The notes below the pieces were generated by a model. It searched no databases. It saw nothing but the letters and a program-made list of their open reading frames with translations, and was not told the DNA's origin. Of a DNA stretch of 64,000 nt, positions 23,395 to 33,522 are shown piece after piece. The translations under genes were made by a program, and so were the position numbers. Position 1 is the stretch's first letter; every line of letters begins with the position of its first letter. Source of the stretch: Cryptomeria japonica. Taxonomy: Eukaryota > Streptophyta > Pinopsida > Cupressales > Cupressaceae. The stretch lies in NCBI RefSeq assembly GCF_030272615.1, contig NC_081414.1:53339636-53403635 (forward strand), read 5' to 3'.

Positions 23395-25818
23395 TTTTTT
23401 TTTGATCGATAAAAGGTCGAGGCCAAATAATTTTATTAATTTAAAAAGTAGATAGATTTACATTTACACCTCCATTTGGTGTGGGCACCAGTAAGAAAGA
23501 ATGGAGGGAAGAAAACTTCCGATCTAGCCCAGATCCCTCAAGGATCAAAAAAATTAAGAATGCAATACAAAATGGAGGTACAAGATCACAAAGGGAACTT
23601 GTCCAAAATAATGAAGATTGTATGTAGAAATCCTCTATGTAAAGTTGAGCAGCAGATTGCCCATCTCTTGGGGTGATGCTGCCATTTGTGGGTGACAGTT
23701 CTTGCTATTCCCGAAAAATAGGGTTAAGCATGCTCTGCTCCTTATACTGCACAAAATCTTGAGAAAATCTTTCACCAGAATGTTAGGAAAAAGAAAACCA
23801 AATAGGTCAACTTATACAAAATATCATACCTGCCTAGATGGTCACCCTGTTAGGATACACAACTCAAAATATTAGTCTCAAAAAATCTCCAAAAACAAAA
23901 TGCGAGAGAGATTACCCATCGAAGAGCATAAACTCAATAAATATTAACGAGGCAAATTCCATAAATATTTCTGTAGAGAGATCGTTGGGAGCTACCATCC
24001 TAAAGAAAATGGTTCGAGAGCCTTCAAGGCCCTAATTGAGTGTCATGGGAAAGCTTTAAGTAAATCAAGCATGCCCTTAAGAGTTTTGATAGAACCCTTA
24101 AAACTTCCACCGATATTAGAATCCTAAAAGTTATCACCCAAACCAAAGCCATCAGATGTACACACTAACCTCTCACCAAAATGTCTAGTTTTACCGAAAT
24201 GGTACACCTGTTGAATCGAATAAACCTATCGATGTTTCATCGATAAGATGATTTATCGAATAGACTTGGGCCTCGATGAACTTCATAAGGGACTTATTAA
24301 AAGCATTATTTTTCATCAATAGAAGGTATATCGAAGAAACCAAAGGAGGTTCCGTCGATGAAGCAAGACTACCAAAGAAACTATGGTATCAGTAGGACAT
24401 GTAATGAATTCACCGAAGAAGATAGTTCTACCGAAATGATGAGATCAAAGAAATTGGGGAAGGTTTCATCGATAGGACTGTTCGAGAAAAGAAGGGTGTC
24501 AAAGAGATACTAAATTTATTGGCCGACAGTGACAGTTTCATTGAAAGATAAAAGGTCAATAAAACATAAGAAAGTTTCATCGATATAAAAAGGGTATTGA
24601 AGGAAAGGGAACACCGATGAACCTAAGAGGGACTCATCGAAAGCATTGATTCCATCGAAAGAGGATATCGAAGAAAGAAGAGACGGTTTTAATCGATGGG
24701 AAAAGGCTACCGAAGAAATAATACCATCGGTGCAACATGAAGGAAACTTACCGAAAGAAGCATTCTTATCAAAAGAATGATCTCGATCAAACAGAAGGAA
24801 GCTACATCGATAAGAATATGAGTTTCCAATGTGTGTGGTTTTACCGATGCAACTTTATCAAGGAATATTACTAATGAGCTCATCGATGAAAGATGATAGT
24901 GGAAGCAAATCATCAAAAGAAAGATGGCCTCGATGAAACAATAGACCCATTCATCGAAGGAGTGTAGTGATGTCGATAGAAAAAGTGTAGCAATGGAAGG
25001 ATAAAGGAATTTACTAAAGCCCAAGGTTTCTTCAACATGAGACCCAATGATGTCTCATCAAAAAAAGGGTATTGAAAGAGAGGAAACGCTGATGAACTTC
25101 AAAAAGGGCTCATCGAAGATAGTAATTCCATCGATAAAAGATATCGAGGAAAATGGAGATTGTTTTCATTGACGGGAAAAGGTCTTCGAGGAGATAATAC
25201 CATCGATGCAAAGGGACTCACCAAAAGAAACGTTCTCATCAAAAGAATAAGGTTGATCTGACAAAAGGTAGATACGTCGATAAAAGATATTGATGTTGAG
25301 ATAGGTTTAGAGGAGGCTAAAAGGCCTGTCTTTGATATGCGTTGTTTCACCAATACAACTTTATTGGTGGAAGACGACAAGAGAGGATAAAGAAAGGCTT
25401 CGGTGAGACAATAGATCATTCATTGATGGGCCATAGTGATATCGATGGAAGAACTATTTCAGTGGAAAAATAAAGGAGGTCACCGAAGCCCATGGTTTCA
25501 TCGACATAAAAACTCGATGGATATTGGATAGGAAGTAGTGAGGAGACAACCCTAGCGACTGAAAATAGTATATCCATGAATGAAGGAAATACTTGATCGA
25601 AGTGATATTCGAAACAAAAGTGTTAGTTAATGGTTATATGTTGAGAAGCCAATAATTAAACTGAATGTTTGTCTGAGTATGTATACGAAAATACAGGGGG
25701 CAGGAAGAGGACTAAATAAGGAGGTTAAAACAGAGTCTGGGCAAGAGAAACATAAGGGGATGAAAGGAGGAACATGCTAACGACCACTTCAAACATGAAA
25801 ACAAAAGAGGGGGTTGCC
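23395..25818 (-). other. LINE 3' untranslated region, about 2.4 kb, with irregular internal repeats
   Basis: It lies between the ORF2 stop and the poly(A) end. The 24150-25560 part is full of ATCGA/TCGAT and ACCGA words. Three related segments start near 24273, 24614 and 25089 (GATGAAC context, then ATCGAAGAA and AATACCATC in order). The two minus-strand frames 24707-25024 and 25099-25419 are related to each other only because they lie in these repeats; I do not call them genes. Confidence 0.75.
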
Positions 25819-28800
25819 TTAAGGTGGCACAGATAGGAGATTGATGCCATCGACTTCCAAGTTGGCCAACTCATCCGCTCTTTTATTGCCCTCCCTATAA
25901 ATATGATTAACTATGAACCTATCAAGATCTCTGCATAAGTCAAGAGATTTTGACAGCAAAGTATTTAATCTCCAATTATGTATACTACCTTTCCTCAAAG
26001 CATTGACAAGTATAGCCGACTCTCCTTCAATTTCCAAGTTCTTAACTCCTAGTTTCCTGCATAAATATAGACCCTCCACTAGGGCCATAAATTTTGCCCA
26101 ATTGTTGGTGTTGATGCCAACCAGAGAGGCAAGGGTTGCTAGTTCTGTGCCTTCCCAATTATGAACAATACATCCTATCCCTACTTGCCCTAGGTTGCCA
26201 TAGGATGCCAAATCAAAGTTTAGCTTCATCCAACCTTCGCCTGGGGGCTGCCATTTGCATGCCTCCCTTGATCAAAGACTAGCAATAGGACCATCTCCTA
26301 CAAAGGGAGGAAAGGATAAGCCTTCCCAACGTTTTATCATCTTTTCATCACAATAAGTGATAGAGGCATTCTTCAATGTGCCTAATGACAGTCGGTTATT
26401 CATGAGCTTAGTGATAGCTGACTCTATCCTGTTAATGATTCTGCGAACCTCTAGTTTTTTATTCTTAAAGAGACGTCTATTTCTCTCCTTCCATAGTTCC
26501 CACATAATGGAAGAAGGAAGAGCTAACCATAAACCTTCAAAGGACAGCCATGCCTGAGGAGAGGCCATGCCTTGAGCATTCCAAAGATGGTATGGGGGAA
26601 GGCCGTAGACCATTTAAGTTTGTTGGTGAACCAGATCCAACATTTGTGAGCAAAGGGGAAGTTATGGAGGATATGATTGGTGTCTTCCTCGTCAACCTCG
26701 CAAAGAGGACATCTACTAGGGCCCTCATACCCCATTCTTCTAAATTTGTCCACAGTTAGGAGCTTGTTCTGAACCGCAAGCCAAGAGAAGATACCTGCCT
26801 TAGGCATATAGTATTTATCCCAGCAAAGTTTCAAGGAAAGCTCAGTCATAGGTCTTATAAATGATTTGGATATGAGAGAGTACCCATCCTTGGGGTTGTA
26901 TTCTCCTCTTAGGGAGCCATCCTAGATGAGCTTGTCCTCAACCCAACCTAAGGCAATGTTCCTTGATTTAAGAATTGCCATAAGTTTTTGTTTATCCCTT
27001 ACCAAGATATCCTCATCTTCCTTCTCGATCCACTGCCAACCAGTCCCATCCTCTGAAGGGGAGATATAGTTGTTTAACAGGGGTCCTCTATGAGATTTAA
27101 GAAGTATCCAAGTAGCACCAAAGTCATGGATATTATCAATAGCCTTATATCCACCCCATGAATCCGACCATAAAAGAGCTTTATCCCCAGACCCCAGGTT
27201 CCAAGTAAGTCTGTCAAAGATAATCCTCCTGCATTCTAACATAAAATTCCATAGGCAAGACCCTCTGGGAGGGTTGGTTTCTCTGAAGATTTGGATAGGA
27301 TTCCTTCCATTAAGGTATTTGTGGTGCAACAAGCAAGCCCATTTGAGGTGAGGGGTCTGAACATCCTCCAGACCAACTTGTCACCCAAGGCTTTGCCCTG
27401 ATCATGAAGGTTTTTAATGCAAACTCCTCCTTCTTCTTTAGGTTTGCATATCTTGTCCCAGGATATGAGTGATATTTTATGATTGTCATTAGCACCTTGC
27501 CAAAATAAAGTCCTGAGATGCTTGTTGAGCTCTGCAAGTTTAGAAGAAGATAAATGTTGACATGAGAGCTGGTAAATAAGCATAGTTGACAAGACCGATC
27601 TAACCAAGGTTGCTCTACCTGCAGATGAGAGCCATTTTCCTTTCCAAGTGTTAATCCTGGACTTGATTTTATCCACCAAGTTGTCCCATAATTTTGAGGG
27701 TCTTCTGCCCTTTTCAAGGGGAATGCTTAGGTATTTGCAAGGGAGAGTTCCTTCACTAATCTCTAGGACATTGCTGATCACTTTTCCTAAGGAGGGGTCT
27801 ATGTTGAACATAAAAACTATAGACTTGGCCAGATTCACCTCTTGACCCAAGGCTAGCATATAGGAATTAAAGATAGCTTTGAAGGTGCTCACTTCCTTTA
27901 CACTTCCCTCCCCAAAAAGCATCGTGTCGTCGATAAATTTCTAGTGTGTAAAGGGAGGGAAGCCGCTGGTAATGGGGATTCCTTGGATCCCGCCTTCCTC
28001 TTTTTCCTTCAAGATGGATCTACCTAGGGCTTCAACCATGATGATGAAGAGGAAGGGGGACATAGGATCTCCTTGCCTGAGCCCTCTTGAGCTGCTGAAG
28101 AAACCTTCTGGGGAATCGTTAACCAAGACCGAGAATTTGGGGGTGGATATACATTCAAAGATTAGGTTGATCCAAGATTTCAAAAATCCAAAGGCCTCCA
28201 AGCATTTGCATAGGAAGCACCAATCAACTTTGTCATAAGCTTTGCTTATGTCTAATTTGACTAGCATACTTGGGGCCCTATTGACCTGGACCGAATGAAT
28301 GGCCTCTTAGGCTATAATAACCCCATCATAGATTGATCTATCTACTACAAAGCCGGTTTGTTCTTCACTAATGATAATGGGGAGAAGATTTTGGAGTCTG
28401 GCTGCTAGGGTTTTGGTTAAGAGTTTGTACAGAGTGTTGCAGAGGGCTATTGGTCTGAAGTCATTAAAGCTTTCAGGATTCTCTTTTTTGGGGATGAGAG
28501 CTAAGAAGGTATTGTTGATTTCTTTGAGAATCTTACCAGAGTTCCTAATACCTTCTAAGGCGTCCGTGATCTTTGTCCCCATAAAATCCCAACATTTTTA
28601 GAAAAATATAGTGGGGAAGCCATTTGGGCCCAAGGCCTTGTCAGGATTCATCTTCATAAGGATAGATTTAACCTCCTCCTCAGAGAATTTCTTTGATAGG
28701 ATTTTGTTGTGGTCATCATTAATGAGTTTTGGAAGATTCTTGATAATATTGAGTTGGCCTCTAAGGTTGGAGCTTTCAATATTGTTTAAGATTTTATCAA

Positions 28801-30016
28801 AAAACCTTGCTTCCTCGGAGGCAACAACATCCGGTTAAGACAGGATGGAACCCTAGTAATTCTTAATTTTAGAAATTCGATTGACCCATCTCCTCTACTT
28901 AGTACTATTATGGAAAAACTTAATATTTTGGTCCCCATCACTCAACCTAGACTCCCTCGATTTTTATTTCCAAAAGATCTCTTCATTTGAGAGTATCTTT
29001 TCATATTTAGAGAGTAGAGCCTTTTCTTTGAGGAAGAGATACTCATCCATCCCCTTCTCAAGAACCTCAATGTTCACATTCTTAAGATAATTTTCTATTA
29101 GGAGTTTTTTATCTAAAATATTTCCAAAATTAGTCCTGTTCCATTCTAAGAGCTTCCTTTCGATAAGCTTTAACTTGCTTGTGATAATAAACATCTTTGA
29201 ACCAGAGAAAATAGAGCTTCTCCACCAGTTCTCAATTAAGTTTAAAAAGTTATCATCTTTGAACAACATGCTCTCAAATTTGAAGGGACATTTCTTAGGG
29301 GCGTGGTCAGATAATAAGATTAGTTGGAGTGGGAAATGGTCAGATCTTGCTAAAGGGAGGGGTTCTGCATTCAGGGTAAAGTTAAGCTCTGAGAGCCCTC
29401 CCTGGATAAAAAACCTATCTAGCTTCTTAGAAATGTTACAGAAACCAAGCCTTCTATTGTTCCATGTGATGGCATTATGTGCCATCTGGATTTCCAATAG
29501 GGAGTTCTTATTGATCCAATGATTGAAATCTATAGCCAATGGAGGAAGTTTGTTGCTACCTCCTCTTTTGTTTGCTACCTTAGTGATAGCATTGAAATCT
29601 CCCCCAATGATGCATACATCATTTGGGAAACTTTTGAGGAAAGACTCCAGTTCCACCCACACCCTAGCCTTATCCCTATTTTGGATAGGACTGTAAACGT
29701 TAATCAATTTGAATCTTAGGTTATTTTTATAACTTACTACTTCTCCTCCCATCCAATTTTACTTAATCTCTAAAGGTGTAAACGAGATGAATCTAGAGTC
29801 CCAAATGATGGCTAAGCCCCCATAGGCCCCTGTAGCAGGGGAGTGCTTTAGCTGTCTAACGCCTAGTTTTTTCTCAAAAAGGGCTATCTCAGAGGAGTTC
29901 ATTTTGGCTTCTTGGATTAACATTATATTTGGTTTATAATTAGAGATGCAACGCTTTAAGATGCACTGTTTGTTAGGAGCATTCAGACCCCTAACATTCC
30001 ATGTTATGATTTTCAT
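25819..30016 (-). pseudogene. LINE ORF2: endonuclease, reverse transcriptase, zf-RVT, RNase H
   Basis: It starts at the ATG 30016-30014 (MKIITWNVRGLNAPN). The endonuclease keeps its motifs: TWNVRGLN, LIQEAK, CIIGGDFNAI and ARSDHFPL. RT shows LIPKKENPESFNDFRPIAL, KLDISKAYDKVDW, RQGDPMSPFLFI and FIDD near 27930. zf-RVT has CPLCEVDEEDTNHILHNF near 26690. RNase H is at 25819-26229 and ends YREGNKRADELAN; its second catalytic residue, usually Glu, appears as Lys (WAKFMAL). The frame is constant from 30016 to about 27330 with stops at about 29757, 28960 and 28305. Frameshifts follow near 27280 and 26570. The enzyme would nick the target and copy LINE RNA. This copy is inactive. Confidence 0.92.
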
Positions 30017-31145
30017 GGCTCTGTGGGGAGGAACTTCCCCTCCCTTGCATTAAAAAGAGTAGTTATTTTAGACTGACCCTTGGCATCTCCATCCTTTGAT
30101 CTTAGTTCAGGAAGGGATCTCCTACCTCTTCTTTTACTGTGTTTAGCACAACTAGGAGAGTCCTTACTTCTATCAGAGCTGAGAATGCTTAGAGTATTTG
30201 GGTTATCATTTTCTATGTTATCTAATGCTATAAATAATTCATCTATTTCTAGGTCAACTCTGGTATCATCCACTATATTTTTGATTAAGAGATCCCTTTG
30301 TCTTTCCAACTCCTCATCATCACAAATTTCAGCAACCAATTGATCCATGAGGTCATTTACTACTTCTTCCCCTACAAAATTGGCAATGATGTTAGCTTCC
30401 CTAGCCACTCGATCACTCTCAGATTCTACAATTGAATTAGAAATAGCCTTCAAAGGTGGAGGGTGAGCCTCTACCTCCTCAAAGCCCTCCAATCTTGAGG
30501 CTAGAGAGATTAGATGATCCTACAAGGATACCATTCCTGGATCCGGGGAAAGCCTATCCATTACTATTCACTGCTCAGGGGTAATTAGTTTCATTAAGGG
30601 GGGAAACCCCAAGGGACTCAGTGTCTTTGGAGGGATGAGAGAGATAGGTGGTGACATATTTGTTAGACCGAGCTACTCTTTCTGAGGGATAACCTCATTG
30701 ATTTCACCTTCTTCCAGATCTCGATCCTTAAGAAGAGAGTCAACTATAGGTGAATTTATAGTAAGTAGTGGAGGAAGAGGGGAATGAGAGGGCTTAATAG
30801 GGGAGCTATGAAGATATTGGTCCATGGTGAAATGATTAGGGTTAATATCAATCTTATATCCTGTAATGCCCCGTCAGGAAATCCTGAAGGGTTAAAGTTA
30901 AAACACTCAAATGGAGTGTAAATATTTTTTTTATATAATAATAATAAGAGTGTTAATATTAAGTCACAACATTAAGATACATTGGAGTTATCTAACACTT
31001 AGATAACACAACAGAAGACTAAATGAACCTAAGGAGTTTCCCAACGTGATTACGTAACTTAACACCTAACTCAACTCATGACAATAGATCCAATTAAATT
31101 GGATAACTTAGTTACATGTTATTACTTGGAACATGGATATAATTT

Positions 31146-31321
31146 GTTCAGTGAATTAACATTATAGAGATTATGAAGCGTTCATCTATTATGGTTATAG
31201 AAGCGGCTATCAAGAGGGATTTTACCCAATGAAGTTAAAACATAGTTAACTTAAGAATTCACCCATTAAGGTTTAAGTATGGTTAACTTGACGAGTCCAT
31301 CCATTTAGATACATTGTAACT
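31146..31321 (+). repeat. Left copy of a perfect 176-bp direct repeat flanking the nested copia
   Basis: Identical by eye to 37635-37810, with no indel (constant offset 6489). It is target sequence (family A solo LTR) immediately before the copia 5' LTR. The last T is shared with the LTR start, so 175 bp may be the true length. Confidence 0.92.
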
Positions 31322-31565
31322 GTTAGAATATTTAATCTTTACTTAGCTTAGGTTTATTTGTATTTAGTTTAGGATATTCCTTTGGAATTCCTACATGTAA
31401 TTTGTCCTCTAGTACATGTGTGAGGACAAGTCATTTCTTTTATTTTCCTTTATTAAGGAATATTAGATTTCCTCCATAAGAGGATGTGGACACATGGCAC
31501 AAACATTTTATGAATGGTGGCATTCATAGATTTGGGAGTTACTTTGTAACTCCTCTCCTCATCTC

Positions 31566-31573
31566 TATTTAAG
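31566..31573 (+). promoter_or_regulatory. Putative TATA box of the copia LTR
   Basis: TATTTAAG, about 245 bp into the LTR and 55 bp before the (CT)n tract. Its position and sequence suit an LTR promoter; inferred from sequence only. Confidence 0.45.
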
Positions 31574-31625
31574 AGATGTCTCCTCTCTCATTTCTTCTTA
31601 ATGACAATATTGTAAAGAGCTTCTT

Positions 31626-31626
<1 letters not shown>

Positions 31627-31658
<32 letters not shown>
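31627..31658 (+). repeat. (CT)n microsatellite in the LTR
   Basis: About 15 uninterrupted CT dinucleotides. It causes the Arg/Glu-repeat and Ser/Leu-repeat open frames on the two strands (31576-31785), which are not genes. Confidence 0.95.
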
Positions 31659-31662
<4 letters not shown>

Positions 31663-31848
31663 AGGCATTGCCTCATTCATAATATCACAAGGGGTTTTTC
31701 TTTGCTTTTCCCCTTTCAAAAGTTCTTGTGCCTCCTTCACATTTGGGTGATTGCTCCAAGGTTTTTGCATTTCTCTTGGTAACATTTACTTCATCAATAA
31801 ACTTTCTTGGATTTTATTTTTCTTTCCTTGCTCTTGTATTTCCCTTCA

Positions 31849-31864
31849 TGGTATCAGAGCAGGT
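31849..31864 (+). other. Primer-binding site of the nested copia
   Basis: TGGTATCAGAGCAGGT immediately after the LTR. It matches the plant initiator tRNA-Met type site exactly over the first 12 bases. Confidence 0.92.
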
Positions 31865-33522
31865 TTCTAATCCTCGTTTTAAGTTGACATTGATGAAGGT
31901 TACCATTCTATGGAGTTCACCTTCTTGGAGGCATTCTTGAGAGGAGAAGAAGTTCTTTTTCTAATATTTTCTATTGTGCAGGTTTTTTATTTCAGATTTT
32001 AATTTTTTTTCAAACTTGTTAACAAGTTTGCCTGCAAGTTTAATCTTATATTCTAGTTTTTTTTATTAAAAAAAAGAAAAGCTTTGGAGGGCTTGCTGCC
32101 AAAGTTCATTCTTTCTAGTTTAAAGTTGTGGCTTTGGAAGGCTTGCCGCCAAAGTTTCTGATTTTTTTTATTGTGAAAAGTTTGGAAGGTTTACCACCAA
32201 ACTCAGCCTCCTTAATCTATTTGGTCGGCTTGCCGCCAAATCTGATTTATTATTACATTGCATTCTCTATTTGTTTGTAGGTTCTAACATTTCCTTTACT
32301 TGCAATTTTTTAAAAAAATTAAAAATCATATTGTTTCTTCATTGAATCTCTGTGTATTTAAAAAATAAAATATTAGAGTCTAACATTTTCTACAGGTTCT
32401 ACCTTGTGAAAGGCATAAATCTCTCTATTTGCAGTTCTACATTGTATTTCCTTTCAAATCTGAAATCTAGTTTTTGTTATTACAAAATATAACTCTATTT
32501 CTACAAATATTTCTATAAATCTTTCACATTTGCAAGCTTCATCATCTCTGTAGATTTGTTAAACAAGGATTTGCAACGCCTCTGTTTTTCTTTTTCTTTT
32601 TCTTCATCTGTTATTAACGTATGCTGTCACTTTGTTTGCTGTGCTAACATCTCTGTAACTATTTCTGCACATTTATTTTATTTTATTTTATTTTTTTCAA
32701 CTTCTGCTGTCGTAACGTCTCTGTAACTATTTCTGCACATTTTTTTTATTTTTTCAACTTCTGCTGTTGTAACGTCTCTGTAACTATTTCTGCACGTATT
32801 ATTTTCCAACTTTTGTTGTCATAAGTCTGCTGTACTCTTCCCTTCCCTGAACAATTTTAACGCCTCTGCAAAATCCCTTTCTCTGTACATTTGTTGGAAC
32901 CTCTGCAGTCTTTTGTGTAACGTTTTTAGAATAATAGAGCTCTAAATCATTTTCAAATATAAGTAACGTCTCTGTTTATTTTCCCTGTGCATCTCTGCTC
33001 AATCTGCATATCACCTATTTTATTAACACCTCTGCCCTTTTATCTCTATCATAACGTTTCTTTTCTTACGTTTAATTTCATTTCCCTTAATATTGTTTAC
33101 TGCAATTTTATAAAACTTTAATCTTCTTTTTTTCTCACGTATAAAGTTAAGTTTCAAAAAAAAACTTATAAAGTTTTAAGTATATTTAAAAAGTTAATAA
33201 AGTTACACTTTTTAATACATAAAAAGCTTTAAATAGTTTATATTAAAAGTTTTAAAAAGTTTATAATTTTTTTATTTTATTTTATTTTTATTTACAATAA
33301 CAAATTTTATTAATATATATAGAGTTTTTTAATAATTTTTTTAATATAAAGTTTATTTAAATAAAATTAAAGTTTTAAAAAAAAAAATCTTTAAATTTGT
33401 TATTAAAGATTAAAAAGTTTTTTTAATAAATTATTATTGAAATTTTTAAATCAAGGAGGTTATTTTTTTTTGTTTTTTAATCAAAGGGGTAATTTTTTTT
33501 TACTAATCATTATTTTGCTATC
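31865..33522 (+). other. Long 5' leader of the copia, with hairpin cluster and repeats
   Basis: About 1.66 kb of AT-rich noncoding RNA leader before the polyprotein start. It holds four 23-nt hairpins (32082-32241) and three imperfect repeats at about 32640-32800 (TCTCTGTAACTATTTCTGCA at spacings of 68 and 57 bp). The last 450 bp are nearly all A and T. No open frame of note. Confidence 0.8.
32082..32241 (+). other. Cluster of four 23-nt hairpins with a covarying stem
   Basis: Hairpins lie at 32082-32104, 32132-32154, 32180-32202 and 32219-32241. Each has a 6-bp stem NTTTGG...CCAAAN' and an 11-nt loop of the type AAGGCTTGCCG. The outer pair is C-G, C-G, G-C and A-T in turn, so both sides change together. 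Possible RNA packaging or dimerisation element; function inferred only from position. Confidence 0.7.

Larger units (their letters stand above)
31321..31848 (+). repeat. 5' LTR of the nested copia (528 bp)
   Basis: It starts TGTTAGAATATTTAATC and ends CCCTTCA just before TGGTATCAGAGC. A TATA-like TATTTAAG is at 31566-31573. A (CT)n run at 31627-31658 falls downstream of it, in the probable transcribed leader. Confidence 0.88.

Noticed and set aside
24707-25419. Two related minus-strand frames that might be paralogous genes
   Set aside because: Their similarity is explained by the DNA repeats of the LINE 3' UTR; products are hydrophobic low-complexity sequences with no motif.
25819-26229. Stand-alone RNase H gene
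   Set aside because: It lies directly behind zf-RVT of the LINE ORF2 on the same strand and has the plant LINE RNase H ending; it is the ORF2 C-terminus after a frameshift.
31576-31785. Open frames through the (CT)n tract
   Set aside because: Products are simple Ser-Leu or Arg-Glu repeats created by the microsatellite in the LTR.
31849-31864. TGGTATCAGAGC as part of a tRNA gene
   Set aside because: Only the primer-binding complement is present after an LTR end; no cloverleaf can be formed. Same for 795, 18576 and 43318.
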